Source: Fermentimonas sp. (lineage in GTDB: Bacteria > Bacteroidota > Bacteroidia > Bacteroidales > Dysgonomonadaceae). From it: a DNA stretch of 35,831 bases. Location of the stretch: NCBI GenBank assembly GCA_028683355.1, contig JAQUIZ010000012.1, forward strand, positions 1-35,831, read 5' to 3'. Positions within the stretch are counted from its first letter, which is position 1, and every line of letters begins with the position of its first letter. The position numbers and the translations under genes are program-made. Under the pieces are notes generated by a model. That model was given only the letters and a program-made list of their open reading frames with translations. It was not told the origin of the DNA and made no database searches. Shown here in pieces: positions 8,393 through 15,065 of this stretch.

Positions 8393-8809
8393 TTATTTAC
8401 GCCTCCATGGGCAGGTATCGTTTTTACTTCTTTCAATAGGCAATTTGATTAACAAATTTTCATCTCCATAGTGAATTGCGTTATGTGTTGGATGAGTGGT
8501 AGATATTAGGTATTCGGGATCTAATAGAATCTCACTTTGGTCGATAATGTCTTTTAGCAGAATCGGATTCATGTGATGGACATAAATATTTCCTCGGATT
8601 TCATAACCGTCAACACCAAGATCGCAGCCATTGTCCCTTACAATGACAAAATCCCGAACGGCTTTCCATTCGGGGGACTTGTAAAAATTCTGATTGATAA
8701 ACCTGTCGAATCCAAAAGTTTCTTCTCCGACGGCACCATTCAACTTTAAATATTGGTATCGTTCCTCGAAAGAGAGTAGCTGTAATAGTTCAGAATATGT
8801 TTTAATCAC
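8393..8809 (-). CDS. HNH-family endonuclease
   Basis: A 138-residue protein with the signs of an HNH (beta-beta-alpha metal) nuclease: VRDNGCDLGVDGYEI, then IYVHHMNPILLKDI with the HH pair, and TTHPTHNAIHYGDENLL supplying the later Asn/His. HNH proteins beside the terminase are common in cos-type HK97-like phages, where they help cut DNA during packaging. The start is a GTG at 8809 overlapping the stop of the 50-codon gene upstream (GTGATTAA), without a strong ribosome site of its own, so it is probably translated by coupling. Confidence 0.8.
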   Translation of the reverse strand: MIKTYSELLQLLSFEERYQYLKLNGAVGEETFGFDRFINQNFYKSPEWKAVRDFVIVRDNGCDLGVDGYEIRGNIYVHHMNPILLKDIIDQSEILLDPEYLISTTHPTHNAIHYGDENLLIKLPIERSKNDTCPWRRK

Positions 8810-8954
8810 TTGCGTTTCGGTTCCAATTTTTATAGTCCGAATTGATGCCTTTATAGAAGGGAGTCATCTCAGGAACGATTCTTTGAACATGACTCTTTTT
8901 ATACCCACGTTTGTTTTTGTACATTTGTTTGGCTGTTGTTTTCCAATCGTTCAT
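8802..8954 (-). CDS. short basic hypothetical protein, 50 residues
   Basis: A small gene starting MNDWKTTAKQMYKNKRG and ending YKNWNRNASD. The start has ATGGAGGTGACTGA before it, a good ribosome site, and the stop overlaps the HNH gene. The protein is rich in Lys, Arg and Tyr and may bind nucleic acid, but no family is recognised. The tight coupling to the HNH gene suggests a packaging role. Confidence 0.6.
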   Translation of the reverse strand: MNDWKTTAKQMYKNKRGYKKSHVQRIVPEMTPFYKGINSDYKNWNRNASD

Positions 8955-8995
8955 TCAGTCACCTCCATGTAGATAGAGTGTAATGAAAACAAATC

Positions 8996-9334
8996 TTAAC
9001 GATCTTCCGAATTATTTTGTCCACTGTAATTTCGCATAGCGTCCAGAGCGTTTTCGTATAACTCTTCGATTCTCTGTGCCGACTGTAAAGATTGAGTTTT
9101 TGCTTCGATCAATCCTTTCTGTTTCTCAAGAATTTCTTGTTCGATACGCGCTTTGGTAGAACCACGCTTAACGAATTCCGTGATAAGCTGAGAAGAAGCA
9201 GTACCGTCTTGTAACTGCTGTTTGGCAAGATCCATGGCCAAAGATATCATTTGATTTTCTTCAGCTTCTGGGGATAAAGCTGGTCTCATCTTTCTCGAAG
9301 ACTTGGAAGAGGTTACAGCCTTAGCTTTCTTCAT
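8996..9334 (-). CDS. conserved phage protein upstream of terminase block; small terminase candidate
   Basis: A 112-residue protein. I use the ATG at 9334 because GAGAGGAGGCAGTAAGT precedes it; the longer reading from 9427 begins inside an inverted repeat and has no ribosome site. After a basic N-terminus (KKAKAVTSSKSSRK) comes an alpha-helical region: MISLAMDLAKQQLQDGTASS, VKRGSTKARIEQEILEKQKG, and ELYENALDAMRNYSG. I recall this pattern from phage genes next to terminase modules, usually annotated hypothetical. First position in the packaging block, just after a candidate cos region, and a basic-helical build make it the best candidate here for the small terminase role. That role is inference only. 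Confidence 0.6.
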   Translation of the reverse strand: MKKAKAVTSSKSSRKMRPALSPEAEENQMISLAMDLAKQQLQDGTASSQLITEFVKRGSTKARIEQEILEKQKGLIEAKTQSLQSAQRIEELYENALDAMRNYSGQNNSEDR

Positions 9335-9407
9335 ACTTACTGCCTCCTCTCGGTAAAATATGGTGTAGTTGTAGCAATGTTTCATTGTGTTTATGGATAG
9401 TTTCACA

Positions 9408-9503
9408 TAGCATTTAAAAGAACTCACAAGACCGACAAAGACCTTTTGAAAGGAGGAAAGAAAGAAATATAAAAGCCAGCCTTGTGAGTTCTTTTAAATG
9501 CTA
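9408..9503. repeat. perfect 23-bp inverted repeat with 50-bp spacer
   Basis: Bases 9408-9430 are the exact reverse complement of 9481-9503 (arm begins TAGCATTTAAAAG, ends CTCACAAG). Two more pairs match beyond a single mismatch. The 50-bp spacer holds GAAAGGAGGAAAG on the plus strand, a ribosome-site-like sequence pointing opposite to all genes of the window. It lies in the leader of the small-terminase candidate. In RNA it would form a very stable hairpin; in DNA it could be a cruciform or an invertible segment. Confidence 0.9.
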
Positions 9504-9530
9504 CGTAACGACGAAACGCTTTCCTAAATA

Positions 9531-9600
9531 TCACCCCCGGAGAATTTTTAATGAGGGCGGCGATGACGGAGGGGGTGCGGTTTTGGCGACACCCCCCTAT
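9531..9600. other. candidate packaging (cos/pac) site, GC-rich
   Basis: A 70-bp block with three C- or G-runs: CACCCCCGG near 9533-9540, GGGGGTG at 9571-9577, and CACCCCCC near 9590-9597. The last two can pair around CGGTTTTGGCGA. It sits just upstream of the packaging genes, where cos sites of HNH-containing HK97-like phages lie, and is far richer in GC than its surroundings. Similar blocks are familiar upstream of Gram-positive phage terminases. No cut position can be read from sequence. Confidence 0.4.
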
Positions 9601-9703
9601 GTCTTCTGTAATCGCAAACCATCACCGTTTATTCTGGTAATTATCTAGAAAAATCTCTTTTTCATAAATAAAATAGCATTTGCGGCGTTTAGGTGTTAAT
9701 TAC

Positions 9704-9940
9704 TTACCTCATAACCTTCTTGTAGAGGTTTCTAAAATCGTATTTAATAATTTCATCTATAGCTCTCTCAACTTCTGAATCGTTTTCTTCTTCTGATAGT
9801 TGGTCTGAGGTTCTAGCAATTCTTCCTAAATAAGCACAAGAGTCATAACCTTTTTCCACATCGAACAAGAACCAAGAAGTGAACTGTTCGAAAGGGTCAT
9901 AAGGATTATCGAATGTAGTTAACATACTTCTGCTTTGCAT
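9704..9940 (-). CDS. conserved small phage protein, 78 residues
   Basis: An acidic protein with the pattern MLTTFDNPYDPFEQFTSWF, then FDVEKGYDSCAYLGRIARTS, a run rich in Glu and Ser, and AIDEIIKYDFRNLYKKV. I recall close relatives in front of terminase modules of many Firmicutes phages, always without known function. The start at 9940 follows AAAGGAGTGATCTGTTT; the later ATG at 9925 is possible. It overlaps nothing and is the last gene before the candidate packaging site. Confidence 0.65.
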   Translation of the reverse strand: MQSRSMLTTFDNPYDPFEQFTSWFLFDVEKGYDSCAYLGRIARTSDQLSEEENDSEVERAIDEIIKYDFRNLYKKVMR

Positions 9941-9947
9941 AAACAGA

Positions 9948-12833
9948 TCACTCCTTTCTATTCAAGTATTTGGACACAGTAGTTACAGAAACACCAAGAG
10001 CATTAGCTATGTCTTTAGTTGTGTAACCAGAAGCAGCCATAGAAGAGATGCGATTAATCTTAGCAGTGCTCAGTGAAGTGGTGGTTTTTGGTGTAGCTCG
10101 CTGTCTAAGGTCATCTATATCAACATTGTTAATAATTTGAGTAAGTCTATTTTCGCTGATAGCACCAGCTTGAATAGCTTCCCATTCACGATCTGACACA
10201 TCTATAGTTGCTCTTTTAGCCCCGACTATGTTGCGCGCCTTGTTTAGTTCTTGTTGACTAGCTTTTTTAATTTCACTGGTTGTCATCTCAGGGTTGGCCT
10301 GTTTTTTAGCATTGATTGCTACGTTGGCCATAGCCTGAGCCTGTCTCTCTCGGGGGGCGTTCTTAAGGGCTACGTTCAATTGTGCTTCTAGGTGATTCAC
10401 TTCTTCTTTATAAATTGCTTTTGCAGAAGACGAATAAGTAATCTTACCGGTGCTAACCATCTCCTTACGGGCTTGGTTAGCCAGGGCCTTCATACGGTTA
10501 GCATACTCTGCATAAGCTATTTCTGTGGGGGTATTAGCATTAGATACAAGCGTGAAAGCATCATCAGTCTCGGCCATCTTAGTAGATTTTTGAGTTCTAG
10601 TTTGCACCTTACCCTTCTTGTCTATATATGTTTCGGTAGGTTTGTAAATGTAAGAACCTTTCGGTAGAGTAGGGTCATACCAATCGGTGTCTACTTTATT
10701 AGCAACCCTATTGTACAACAAAGCTCCTTCTGGTCGGTTAGGGTCATACCATACTTTGTCTTTTGTATTTATTTTCGGACTACCTGTTACTTTTTGTGTA
10801 GGCTCTTGCGACTTGGCCCTCGAAATTAAAGTAGCTGTTCCTTCTCTATACCGACCATTTTCATCTACTCTTCCTTGGTACTTCTTTTTAAGATAGGCTA
10901 TATCGTTATCTTTTGCGCTTTGTTTATAATCTAATTTGTGCTTCTCGGCATCAATAACAACCATGCTATGACGAACTGCTTTTGCTTTCTCACTATCGAC
11001 CGCTCCTAGCAAAGTCATATCTGTAATAAGATTTGAAATTATACCCATCTCTGTTTGGGTATTTTTCATAACTTTAATTTTTTGTCCGGCGCTATTGTAA
11101 TAGTCATCTCCCTTTTTCACTGTACCATATTCCATTTTTGGGTCGAAATTTTCAAGACCTTTTAAAGGAGGTTGGGATGTTATTTTAGTTTTACGCCCAG
11201 TAGGGATAACCATTACAGTATCTCCATCAAAGTCTGCTCCAGATAAACGCTCAGCTACTTTACTATTAATACCGATAGCATCAGCGGGAGTGTTACCTAG
11301 AATTTTTCGAGCGTCGGCTTGTTTGTTGTTAACCGTCAGGATTGGAATTTCAAAAGTACCACCATGGGGATAACGTATAAGAGCAACCTGTTCTCCATTT
11401 TTATAATTAGGAGCATAAACTTCGTTGTCTTTCATAGAAGTGATAGGAAGTATTACCTGATACTTCTGACGGGGAAGGGCAGCTGCCTTCAAGTGAACTG
11501 CTGCTGAATCGCAATCATCAGAAAACGATTTTAACAAAGCTTTCTTAACTGTGGGATTTGTTAGAGACATAATCTCATCAAATTCAGCTTGTTTATCGCT
11601 CGTTGCTAGGTTGAGCTGCTTTTTTATCAAAGTGATATTCTGCTTAGATAGAAACTGGGAGGGAAGATTATCGCTCCATTCGTTCCAATCGCCTTCTTCA
11701 GCTCTTTTATTGATTAAAGATAGTTGACGTTTTCCATCTTTATCGGTGTAATAGCTTTGACCTCCTCTTTTTTCGCTTGTAGGATTATCAGGGTCATATA
11801 CACCAGCTTTGATAAGAGAGCCGAAGGGATTGTCTGGGTCTTTTCCAATGTTTTTTAGTACGTCACCTTTAGGGGTTCCTTGTTTTTTGTTAGTGTTGAA
11901 GACAATATCGACGCCGTCGGGAATGTTATCTGAATATACAGCCATTCCTTTTATGTATTTACTATCGTCCACTAAAATACGAACCTGTGCATAACGTGAT
12001 CCTCCCAAAGAAAGATCGTCAACACCTCTTCTAATTTCTACAAGACCATCTTTTTTATCTCCGCCTTCTTCTGCATAACGAATAGCAACACGCTCCGATT
12101 TCATACTCTTAGGATATATCCACACTGGGTCAAAAGAGTCTCCGCCATCATGAGAAATATAATCTCTAAGAGAATGAACTTTTTCAAGATTATAAATTTC
12201 TTTATGTTCGGTTCCTGGAGGACATAAAACTAATCTATTAGTTTGTTTTCCGAGGTTTGTTACTTGAGGAACGCCGCCGCCGTATACTTCGTAACCTTCC
12301 ATTTCCAAAATATAAAGAGCTTGTTTCATTTTTTCTCTAGAAATATTACCTAGCTCGCGTTCGACCCCAACGCCGACATCAATCATCCCTCTTGTGTCTA
12401 CTTGTTCTTTAAGAAAGTCAGCTACATTTTTAGCTTGGTTCATACGAACTTCGGAATTTTCATTCAGAAGAGATCTTACAGAAGAGTCGTTTTTATAACC
12501 CATCTTCTCCGCAATTTCATTAAGACTATAACCTTTTTCTCTTAAACCTTTTGCAGTATCAACTTGGAGCGACCTTCTCTCAGCATTTGCTAAACTTAAT
12601 TGGGTTCTAAATTGAGTTGAATCCAAACCCATAGATTTTGCAATGGCCATATCACCTTTCCAAGTCTTACCGTTTTCATCTGTGAAAGAAAAATTTTCTT
12701 TTCTAAGTTCTTCTACACGACTTATAAAATCTCCGCTACGTTGAAAAGGGTTATCACCGGAACCCCAAGGATAACGGCCAGACCGTCTTGGCGTACCATA
12801 GTGTTTCAAAATATCTTCCGCAATGGGGTTCAT
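9948..12833 (-). CDS. large protein with DFDGD motif; candidate two-barrel RNA polymerase
   Basis: A 961-residue protein. The key segment is ERLSGADFDGDTVMVIP, with D534, D536 and D538 forming the D-x-D-G-D metal triad of two-barrel RNA polymerases (cellular beta-prime NADFDGD; RDR/QDE-1-type SGxDLDGD; YonO and crAss-like phage enzymes). About 40 residues upstream, VALIRYPHGGTFEIPIL resembles the R-N-P-x-x-H-P-G strand that precedes this triad in RDR-type enzymes. Residues about 60-130 hold one or two helix-turn-helix units (YSLNEIAEKMGYKNDSSVRS), and the last 35 residues another (GYTTKDIANALGVSVTTVSK). Around 705-760 a WYDPxxPxG unit is repeated. The N-terminus (ILKHYGTPRRSGRYPWGSG) resembles the H-x-G tags of two head-region proteins. 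The start follows GAGGAGGTTTAAAGC. Polymerase activity is inference. Confidence 0.6.
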   Translation of the reverse strand: MNPIAEDILKHYGTPRRSGRYPWGSGDNPFQRSGDFISRVEELRKENFSFTDENGKTWKGDMAIAKSMGLDSTQFRTQLSLANAERRSLQVDTAKGLREKGYSLNEIAEKMGYKNDSSVRSLLNENSEVRMNQAKNVADFLKEQVDTRGMIDVGVGVERELGNISREKMKQALYILEMEGYEVYGGGVPQVTNLGKQTNRLVLCPPGTEHKEIYNLEKVHSLRDYISHDGGDSFDPVWIYPKSMKSERVAIRYAEEGGDKKDGLVEIRRGVDDLSLGGSRYAQVRILVDDSKYIKGMAVYSDNIPDGVDIVFNTNKKQGTPKGDVLKNIGKDPDNPFGSLIKAGVYDPDNPTSEKRGGQSYYTDKDGKRQLSLINKRAEEGDWNEWSDNLPSQFLSKQNITLIKKQLNLATSDKQAEFDEIMSLTNPTVKKALLKSFSDDCDSAAVHLKAAALPRQKYQVILPITSMKDNEVYAPNYKNGEQVALIRYPHGGTFEIPILTVNNKQADARKILGNTPADAIGINSKVAERLSGADFDGDTVMVIPTGRKTKITSQPPLKGLENFDPKMEYGTVKKGDDYYNSAGQKIKVMKNTQTEMGIISNLITDMTLLGAVDSEKAKAVRHSMVVIDAEKHKLDYKQSAKDNDIAYLKKKYQGRVDENGRYREGTATLISRAKSQEPTQKVTGSPKINTKDKVWYDPNRPEGALLYNRVANKVDTDWYDPTLPKGSYIYKPTETYIDKKGKVQTRTQKSTKMAETDDAFTLVSNANTPTEIAYAEYANRMKALANQARKEMVSTGKITYSSSAKAIYKEEVNHLEAQLNVALKNAPRERQAQAMANVAINAKKQANPEMTTSEIKKASQQELNKARNIVGAKRATIDVSDREWEAIQAGAISENRLTQIINNVDIDDLRQRATPKTTTSLSTAKINRISSMAASGYTTKDIANALGVSVTTVSKYLNRKE

Positions 12834-12836
12834 GCT

Positions 12837-13397
12837 TTAAACCTCCTCTGTTTTAATTTTTGTTATCAATTTATCGAAAGTGATTATCTTATCAACGATC
12901 GGAGCTAAGTCCTCCACTGTCGGGTTATGGTGAAGAATCTCGTCCGATTGATAAATCCTCAATTCAATTTCGATGTCTGATGGTTTTGTCTTATATTCCA
13001 AACAAAAAAGGGCAGCGTAAATTTCAAGCTGATCCATACGTGCCGGAGTCACCCCTGATTTATAATCATGAATCCTTAATAAACCATTTCGAAAGGAAAT
13101 AGCGTCGGCTGTGCCAAAACAATTATCTGAATAATATAAAATTTGTTCGGGTCTCATTCTAAATCCGATAGCATCGTTAACATACATATTCAAAGTTTTT
13201 TTTGATTTTGGAAGTTTCTGTCCCAACGATATAAGTTGAGAAGCAAGTTCGTGATATTTAATTCCTCTTTCTCTAGCTATTTTATTTGTCTCGTAAACTA
13301 ACACTAGTTTATCTTCGTCGTAATTTAACCAGCTGCCCCTGCTCGGACTTAGAAACGCATGTTGTCCTTCAAGACGCGAATGCTTGTTGAAGTTCAT
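12837..13397 (-). CDS. PD-(D/E)XK nuclease, RecB/Cas4-like
   Basis: A 186-residue protein. I place the start at 13397 because AAGGAGGAGGTATTGG precedes it; the longer reading overlaps the nuclease gene upstream in another frame. The motif is clear: FGTADAISFRNGLLRIHDYKSGVT with the D ... D-x-K pair, followed by the motif-IV-like DQLEIYAALF with Gln and Tyr. This is the RecB-like exonuclease fold seen in phage recombination nucleases. No cysteine cluster for an iron-sulfur centre is obvious. It follows the VRR-NUC-like gene and overlaps it by 29 bases, so the two are probably made together for recombination or processing of replicating DNA. Confidence 0.75.
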   Translation of the reverse strand: MNFNKHSRLEGQHAFLSPSRGSWLNYDEDKLVLVYETNKIARERGIKYHELASQLISLGQKLPKSKKTLNMYVNDAIGFRMRPEQILYYSDNCFGTADAISFRNGLLRIHDYKSGVTPARMDQLEIYAALFCLEYKTKPSDIEIELRIYQSDEILHHNPTVEDLAPIVDKIITFDKLITKIKTEEV

Positions 13398-13674
13398 CCA
13401 ATACCTCCTCCTTATTCTCCGGGCATATAAATCTTGAGAATGACATCTCCTCCATACGACCGACATAATATTCTTGATTCGGTTGTCTCTTAGCACCCGC
13501 TACTTTTTTACATTCTAAGGTGGCCCATTTATCTTCAAATAAAATTAATAGGTCGGGAATTCCTTGAATATAACCCGAGTCAAGTTTCATCACCATACAT
13601 CCGGAAAACAATTCTTTCAGTTCTCGGATGAGATTCGCTTGAAAGTCTCTTTCTAATTTAGAACTACTAGCCAT
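13369..13674 (-). CDS. VRR-NUC-type nuclease (Holliday-junction-resolvase-like)
   Basis: A 101-residue single-domain protein. LERDFQANLIRELKEL gives the N-terminal helix with its Glu; SGYIQGIPDLLILFEDKWATLECKK supplies the G-x-P-D ... E-x-K core of the VRR-NUC branch of PD-(D/E)XK nucleases; RQPNQEYYVGRMEEM follows as in that family. Stand-alone VRR-NUC proteins of about 100 residues are common in phages and cut branched DNA. The start follows GAAAGGAGGCCCACAT. A hairpin and copy 5 of the 27-bp element lie directly upstream, so this is the first gene of its transcript. Confidence 0.82.
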   Translation of the reverse strand: MASSSKLERDFQANLIRELKELFSGCMVMKLDSGYIQGIPDLLILFEDKWATLECKKVAGAKRQPNQEYYVGRMEEMSFSRFICPENKEEVLDELQQAFAS

Positions 13675-13708
13675 ATGTGGGCCTCCTTTCTATTTTTACA
13701 AACGAAAA

Positions 13709-13745
13709 AGAGAAAGCTAACGCCGGTCGCGTTTTTGCCTTCTCT
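13709..13745 (-). terminator. hairpin with T-run just below a 27-bp element
   Basis: On the minus strand AGAGAAGGC pairs with GCTTTCTCT (one wobble), enclosing an inner AACGC/GCGTT stem, followed by TTTTTCG. It looks like a factor-independent terminator. It begins within a few bases of element copy 5, so a transcript started there would meet it at once: an attenuator, or a very short RNA. Confidence 0.6.
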
Positions 13746-13748
13746 CTT

Positions 13749-13775
13749 CATAACAGGGTATGTTATTTTCGCGTA
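13749..13775 (-). promoter_or_regulatory. 27-bp element, copy 5
   Basis: Minus strand: TACGCGAAAATAACA, then TACCC, ending TGTTATG. The first 15 bases equal copy 4. It lies upstream of a hairpin and the two nuclease genes. Confidence 0.6.
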
Positions 13776-13832
13776 CTTAGAAACACCTAAAAGATCTTGT
13801 GAAAATATCCGTTTTTACCCTTAAGGCCAAAT

Positions 13833-14092
13833 GCCCACTTATTTTGGCCATATCTATATATTTCTTTAATCTTTTTATCGCAATTAATAGAGAAAATAAG
13901 TGGGTAAGTGGGCAAAAAACCCGCAAACCCGCATAAACACTGGGTTTTTCGTGGCCAAATCCACTTTTAAAAGTGGGCAAAAAGCCCACTTATTTGGCCA
14001 AATGCCCACTTTTCGTCCGAACAATCTTAAAAAAATCTGCCCAATTTTTCGAAAAACTTAAAAAGCCCACTTTGCAAAAATTAAAAGTGGGC
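13833..14092. repeat. cluster of GCCCACTT repeats in both orientations; candidate origin or operator array
   Basis: The octamer GCCCACTT or its complement AAGTGGGC occurs at 13833, 13906, 13971, 13984, 14004, 14065 and 14085, with near copies at 13898 (AAGTGGGT) and about 13960. Pairs face each other as inverted repeats (13971/13984 and 14065/14085), and TTTGGCCA or TGGCCAAA lies beside four of them. The surroundings are AT-rich. Dense binding-site repeats in the gap between early and late genes are typical of phage replication origins or control regions. Which of the two it is cannot be told. Confidence 0.75.
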
Positions 14093-14156
14093 AGAAATTT
14101 GGTTCTTTTCTGAGATTTTACGGACGTGCTTTGCAAAAGGAAGAGGGCGTGAACCA

Positions 14157-14480
14157 TCATTCCGATATCCATATAACCGATGTTAAATCGTCCAAGATAT
14201 CGATTTGATAAGTTCTGCCTCTCTCCTCCATAAATCTGGTTGCTATTTCTTTTGTTGCAAAGGGTACATCCATCCCGTCTTTAAAAATTGCTCCATAGCT
14301 TTCTAAAATTGCACGATCTTTCGAGTCATCCATTAAAGAGTTTTTCATTATTTTTTCCAAGGTATTACTCTTTAATTTTTTATTAAATAATACTCCCATT
14401 GTTAAAATAACAATAGAACCTCCGATAGTTAATACAACAACCTCGTGCTTCTTGTAAAACTTTTTCAATTTTTCAAACAT
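14157..14480 (-). CDS. single-pass membrane protein, 107 residues
   Basis: A basic N-terminus (MFEKLKKFYKKHE) leads into one membrane span (VVVLTIGGSIVILTMGVLF), then a soluble domain of about 70 residues ending DILDDLTSVIWISE. Positive charges before the span favour a cytoplasmic N-terminus. The start follows GAAAGGAGAAAAAAATC, with element copy 1 upstream, so it has its own transcription signal. No family is recognised. It is the first of a row of small membrane or DNA-binding cassettes. Confidence 0.65.
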   Translation of the reverse strand: MFEKLKKFYKKHEVVVLTIGGSIVILTMGVLFNKKLKSNTLEKIMKNSLMDDSKDRAILESYGAIFKDGMDVPFATKEIATRFMEERGRTYQIDILDDLTSVIWISE

Positions 14481-14510
14481 GATTTTTTTCTCCTTTCAAA
14501 ATATAGTTTC

Positions 14511-14537
14511 CATAATAGGAGGTGTAAAATAAGCGCA
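14511..14537 (-). promoter_or_regulatory. 27-bp element, copy 1
   Basis: Minus strand: TGCGC at the left, TTTTACACCTCC in the middle, TATTATG at the right, at the same spacing as the other six copies. It lies between the terminator of the helix-turn-helix gene and the start of the gene at 14157-14480. The following GAAACTATATTTTGAAAGG is shared with copy 3. Confidence 0.65.
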
Positions 14538-14563
14538 AAAAGAAAGAGCCCTTGTTAGGACTC
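14536..14563 (-). terminator. terminator after helix-turn-helix gene
   Basis: Minus strand GAGTCCT-AACA-AGGGCTC (one G-U pair) followed by TTTCTTTTT. The stem begins inside the TGA stop of the gene at 14562-14765. Confidence 0.8.
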
Positions 14564-14765
14564 AATCTTTTTGGATAGTTACTTTTCTCGATCTATCGAT
14601 TTTATATCTTTTTGATAGGTCAACTCCCATATATTTAGACTTTCCAGTTAACCAATTACTCACGGTTTGTTTACTAGTACCTAGCTTGTTTCCGATTTGT
14701 TCGTAAGTTAATCCTTCTTTTAAATACACATCGAGCTGACTGATTAAAAACTCTACCATCGTCAT
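14562..14765 (-). CDS. small helix-turn-helix DNA-binding protein
   Basis: A 67-residue protein, nearly all one helix-turn-helix: LTYEQIGNKLGTSKQTVSNWL is a textbook lambda-repressor/XRE-type unit, followed by a basic tail (KRYKIDRSRKVTIQK). I use the ATG at 14765 because GGAAGGAGA sits nine bases upstream; the GTG at 14774 is too close to it. It has its own element (copy 2) and terminator. It likely regulates phage transcription; the 27-bp elements or the GCCCACTT cluster nearby are candidate targets. Target and sign of control are unknown. Confidence 0.75.
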   Translation of the reverse strand: MTMVEFLISQLDVYLKEGLTYEQIGNKLGTSKQTVSNWLTGKSKYMGVDLSKRYKIDRSRKVTIQKD

Positions 14766-14782
14766 TTTGTTCACTCTCCTTC

Positions 14783-14809
14783 CATAAAAGGAGGCGTAAA
14801 AGATGCGTA
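14783..14809 (-). promoter_or_regulatory. 27-bp element, copy 2
   Basis: Minus strand: TACGC, then TTTTACGCCTCC, ending TTTTATG. It lies between a terminator and the helix-turn-helix gene. CTCCTT in it can pair with the AAGGAG ribosome site just downstream. Confidence 0.6.
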
Positions 14810-14836
14810 AAAAGAAAGAGTCCTTGTTAGGGACTC
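14809..14836 (-). terminator. terminator after 49-residue membrane gene
   Basis: Minus strand GAGTCC-CTAACA-AGGACTC... stem followed by TTTCTTTTT; close copy of the terminators near 14550, 20875 and 35185. Confidence 0.78.
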
Positions 14837-14848
14837 AGTCTTTTAAAA

Positions 14849-14998
14849 CTATTTTTCAGGTTCTAAAGCTTCCGCAATTCGTTCTTCAGCTTTTGCAATC
14901 CGTTCATTAACCTTTAACGACTTAATCACCCATACGCCTTGTAATATAGTCACCCCTACGCTAATTGTCATGATCGCATAATCCAAATACTTTTTCAT
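14849..14998 (-). CDS. small membrane protein with charged tail, 49 residues
   Basis: Starts MKKYLDYAIMTISVGVTILQ at the ATG at 14998, after TTTTGAAAGGAGAAAAGAA. The longer frame from 15091 runs through element copy 3 and is not credible. One membrane span (about residues 6-25) is followed by a helical, heptad-like tail with alternating charges (NERIAKAEERIAEALEPEK) that could form a coiled coil. Function unknown. It resembles other short span-plus-charged-tail proteins of this window (35189-35347, 27585-27818). Confidence 0.6.
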   Translation of the reverse strand: MKKYLDYAIMTISVGVTILQGVWVIKSLKVNERIAKAEERIAEALEPEK

Positions 14999-15026
14999 TT
15001 CTTTTCTCCTTTCAAAATATAGTTTC

Positions 15027-15053
15027 CATAATAGGAGGTGTTTTCTCCGCGGA
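15027..15053 (-). promoter_or_regulatory. 27-bp element, copy 3
   Basis: Minus strand: TCCGC, then GAAAACACCTCC, ending TATTATG, followed by GAAACTATATTTTGAAAGG as after copy 1. Upstream of the gene at 14849-14998. Confidence 0.6.
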
Positions 15054-15065
15054 CCAACCACATAA

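Larger units (their letters stand above)
9335..9703. other. 369-bp intergenic region: leader, inverted repeat, GC-rich block
   Basis: No supported gene. From right to left it holds an AT-rich stretch (9601-9703), a GC-rich block with three GGGGGTG/CACCCCC runs (9531-9600), the 23-bp inverted repeat (9408-9503), and the leader of the next gene. The plus-strand frame 9484-9648 is judged chance. Confidence 0.6.
13675..14156. other. 482-bp non-coding region between early and late blocks
   Basis: Holds the VRR-NUC leader, a terminator-like hairpin (13709-13745), element copy 5 (13749-13775) and the GCCCACTT repeat cluster (13833-14092). Two open frames here (13777-13989 and 13990-14172) have no ribosome site and owe their content to the repeats; I do not call them. 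Confidence 0.65.

Noticed and set aside
9484-9648. Plus-strand frame of 54 codons starting in the inverted repeat
   Set aside because: Its first eight codons only mirror the minus-strand frame from 9427 because of the repeat; the GGAGG is about 25 bases away and the rest codes through the GC-rich block.
13833-14092. CRISPR array
   Set aside because: The repeats are 8 bp, in both orientations and unevenly spaced; there is no unit of repeat plus constant-length spacer.
13777-14172. Two open frames (13777-13989 and 13990-14172, minus) as small genes
   Set aside because: Neither has a ribosome site, and their similar parts come from the GCCCACTT repeats.
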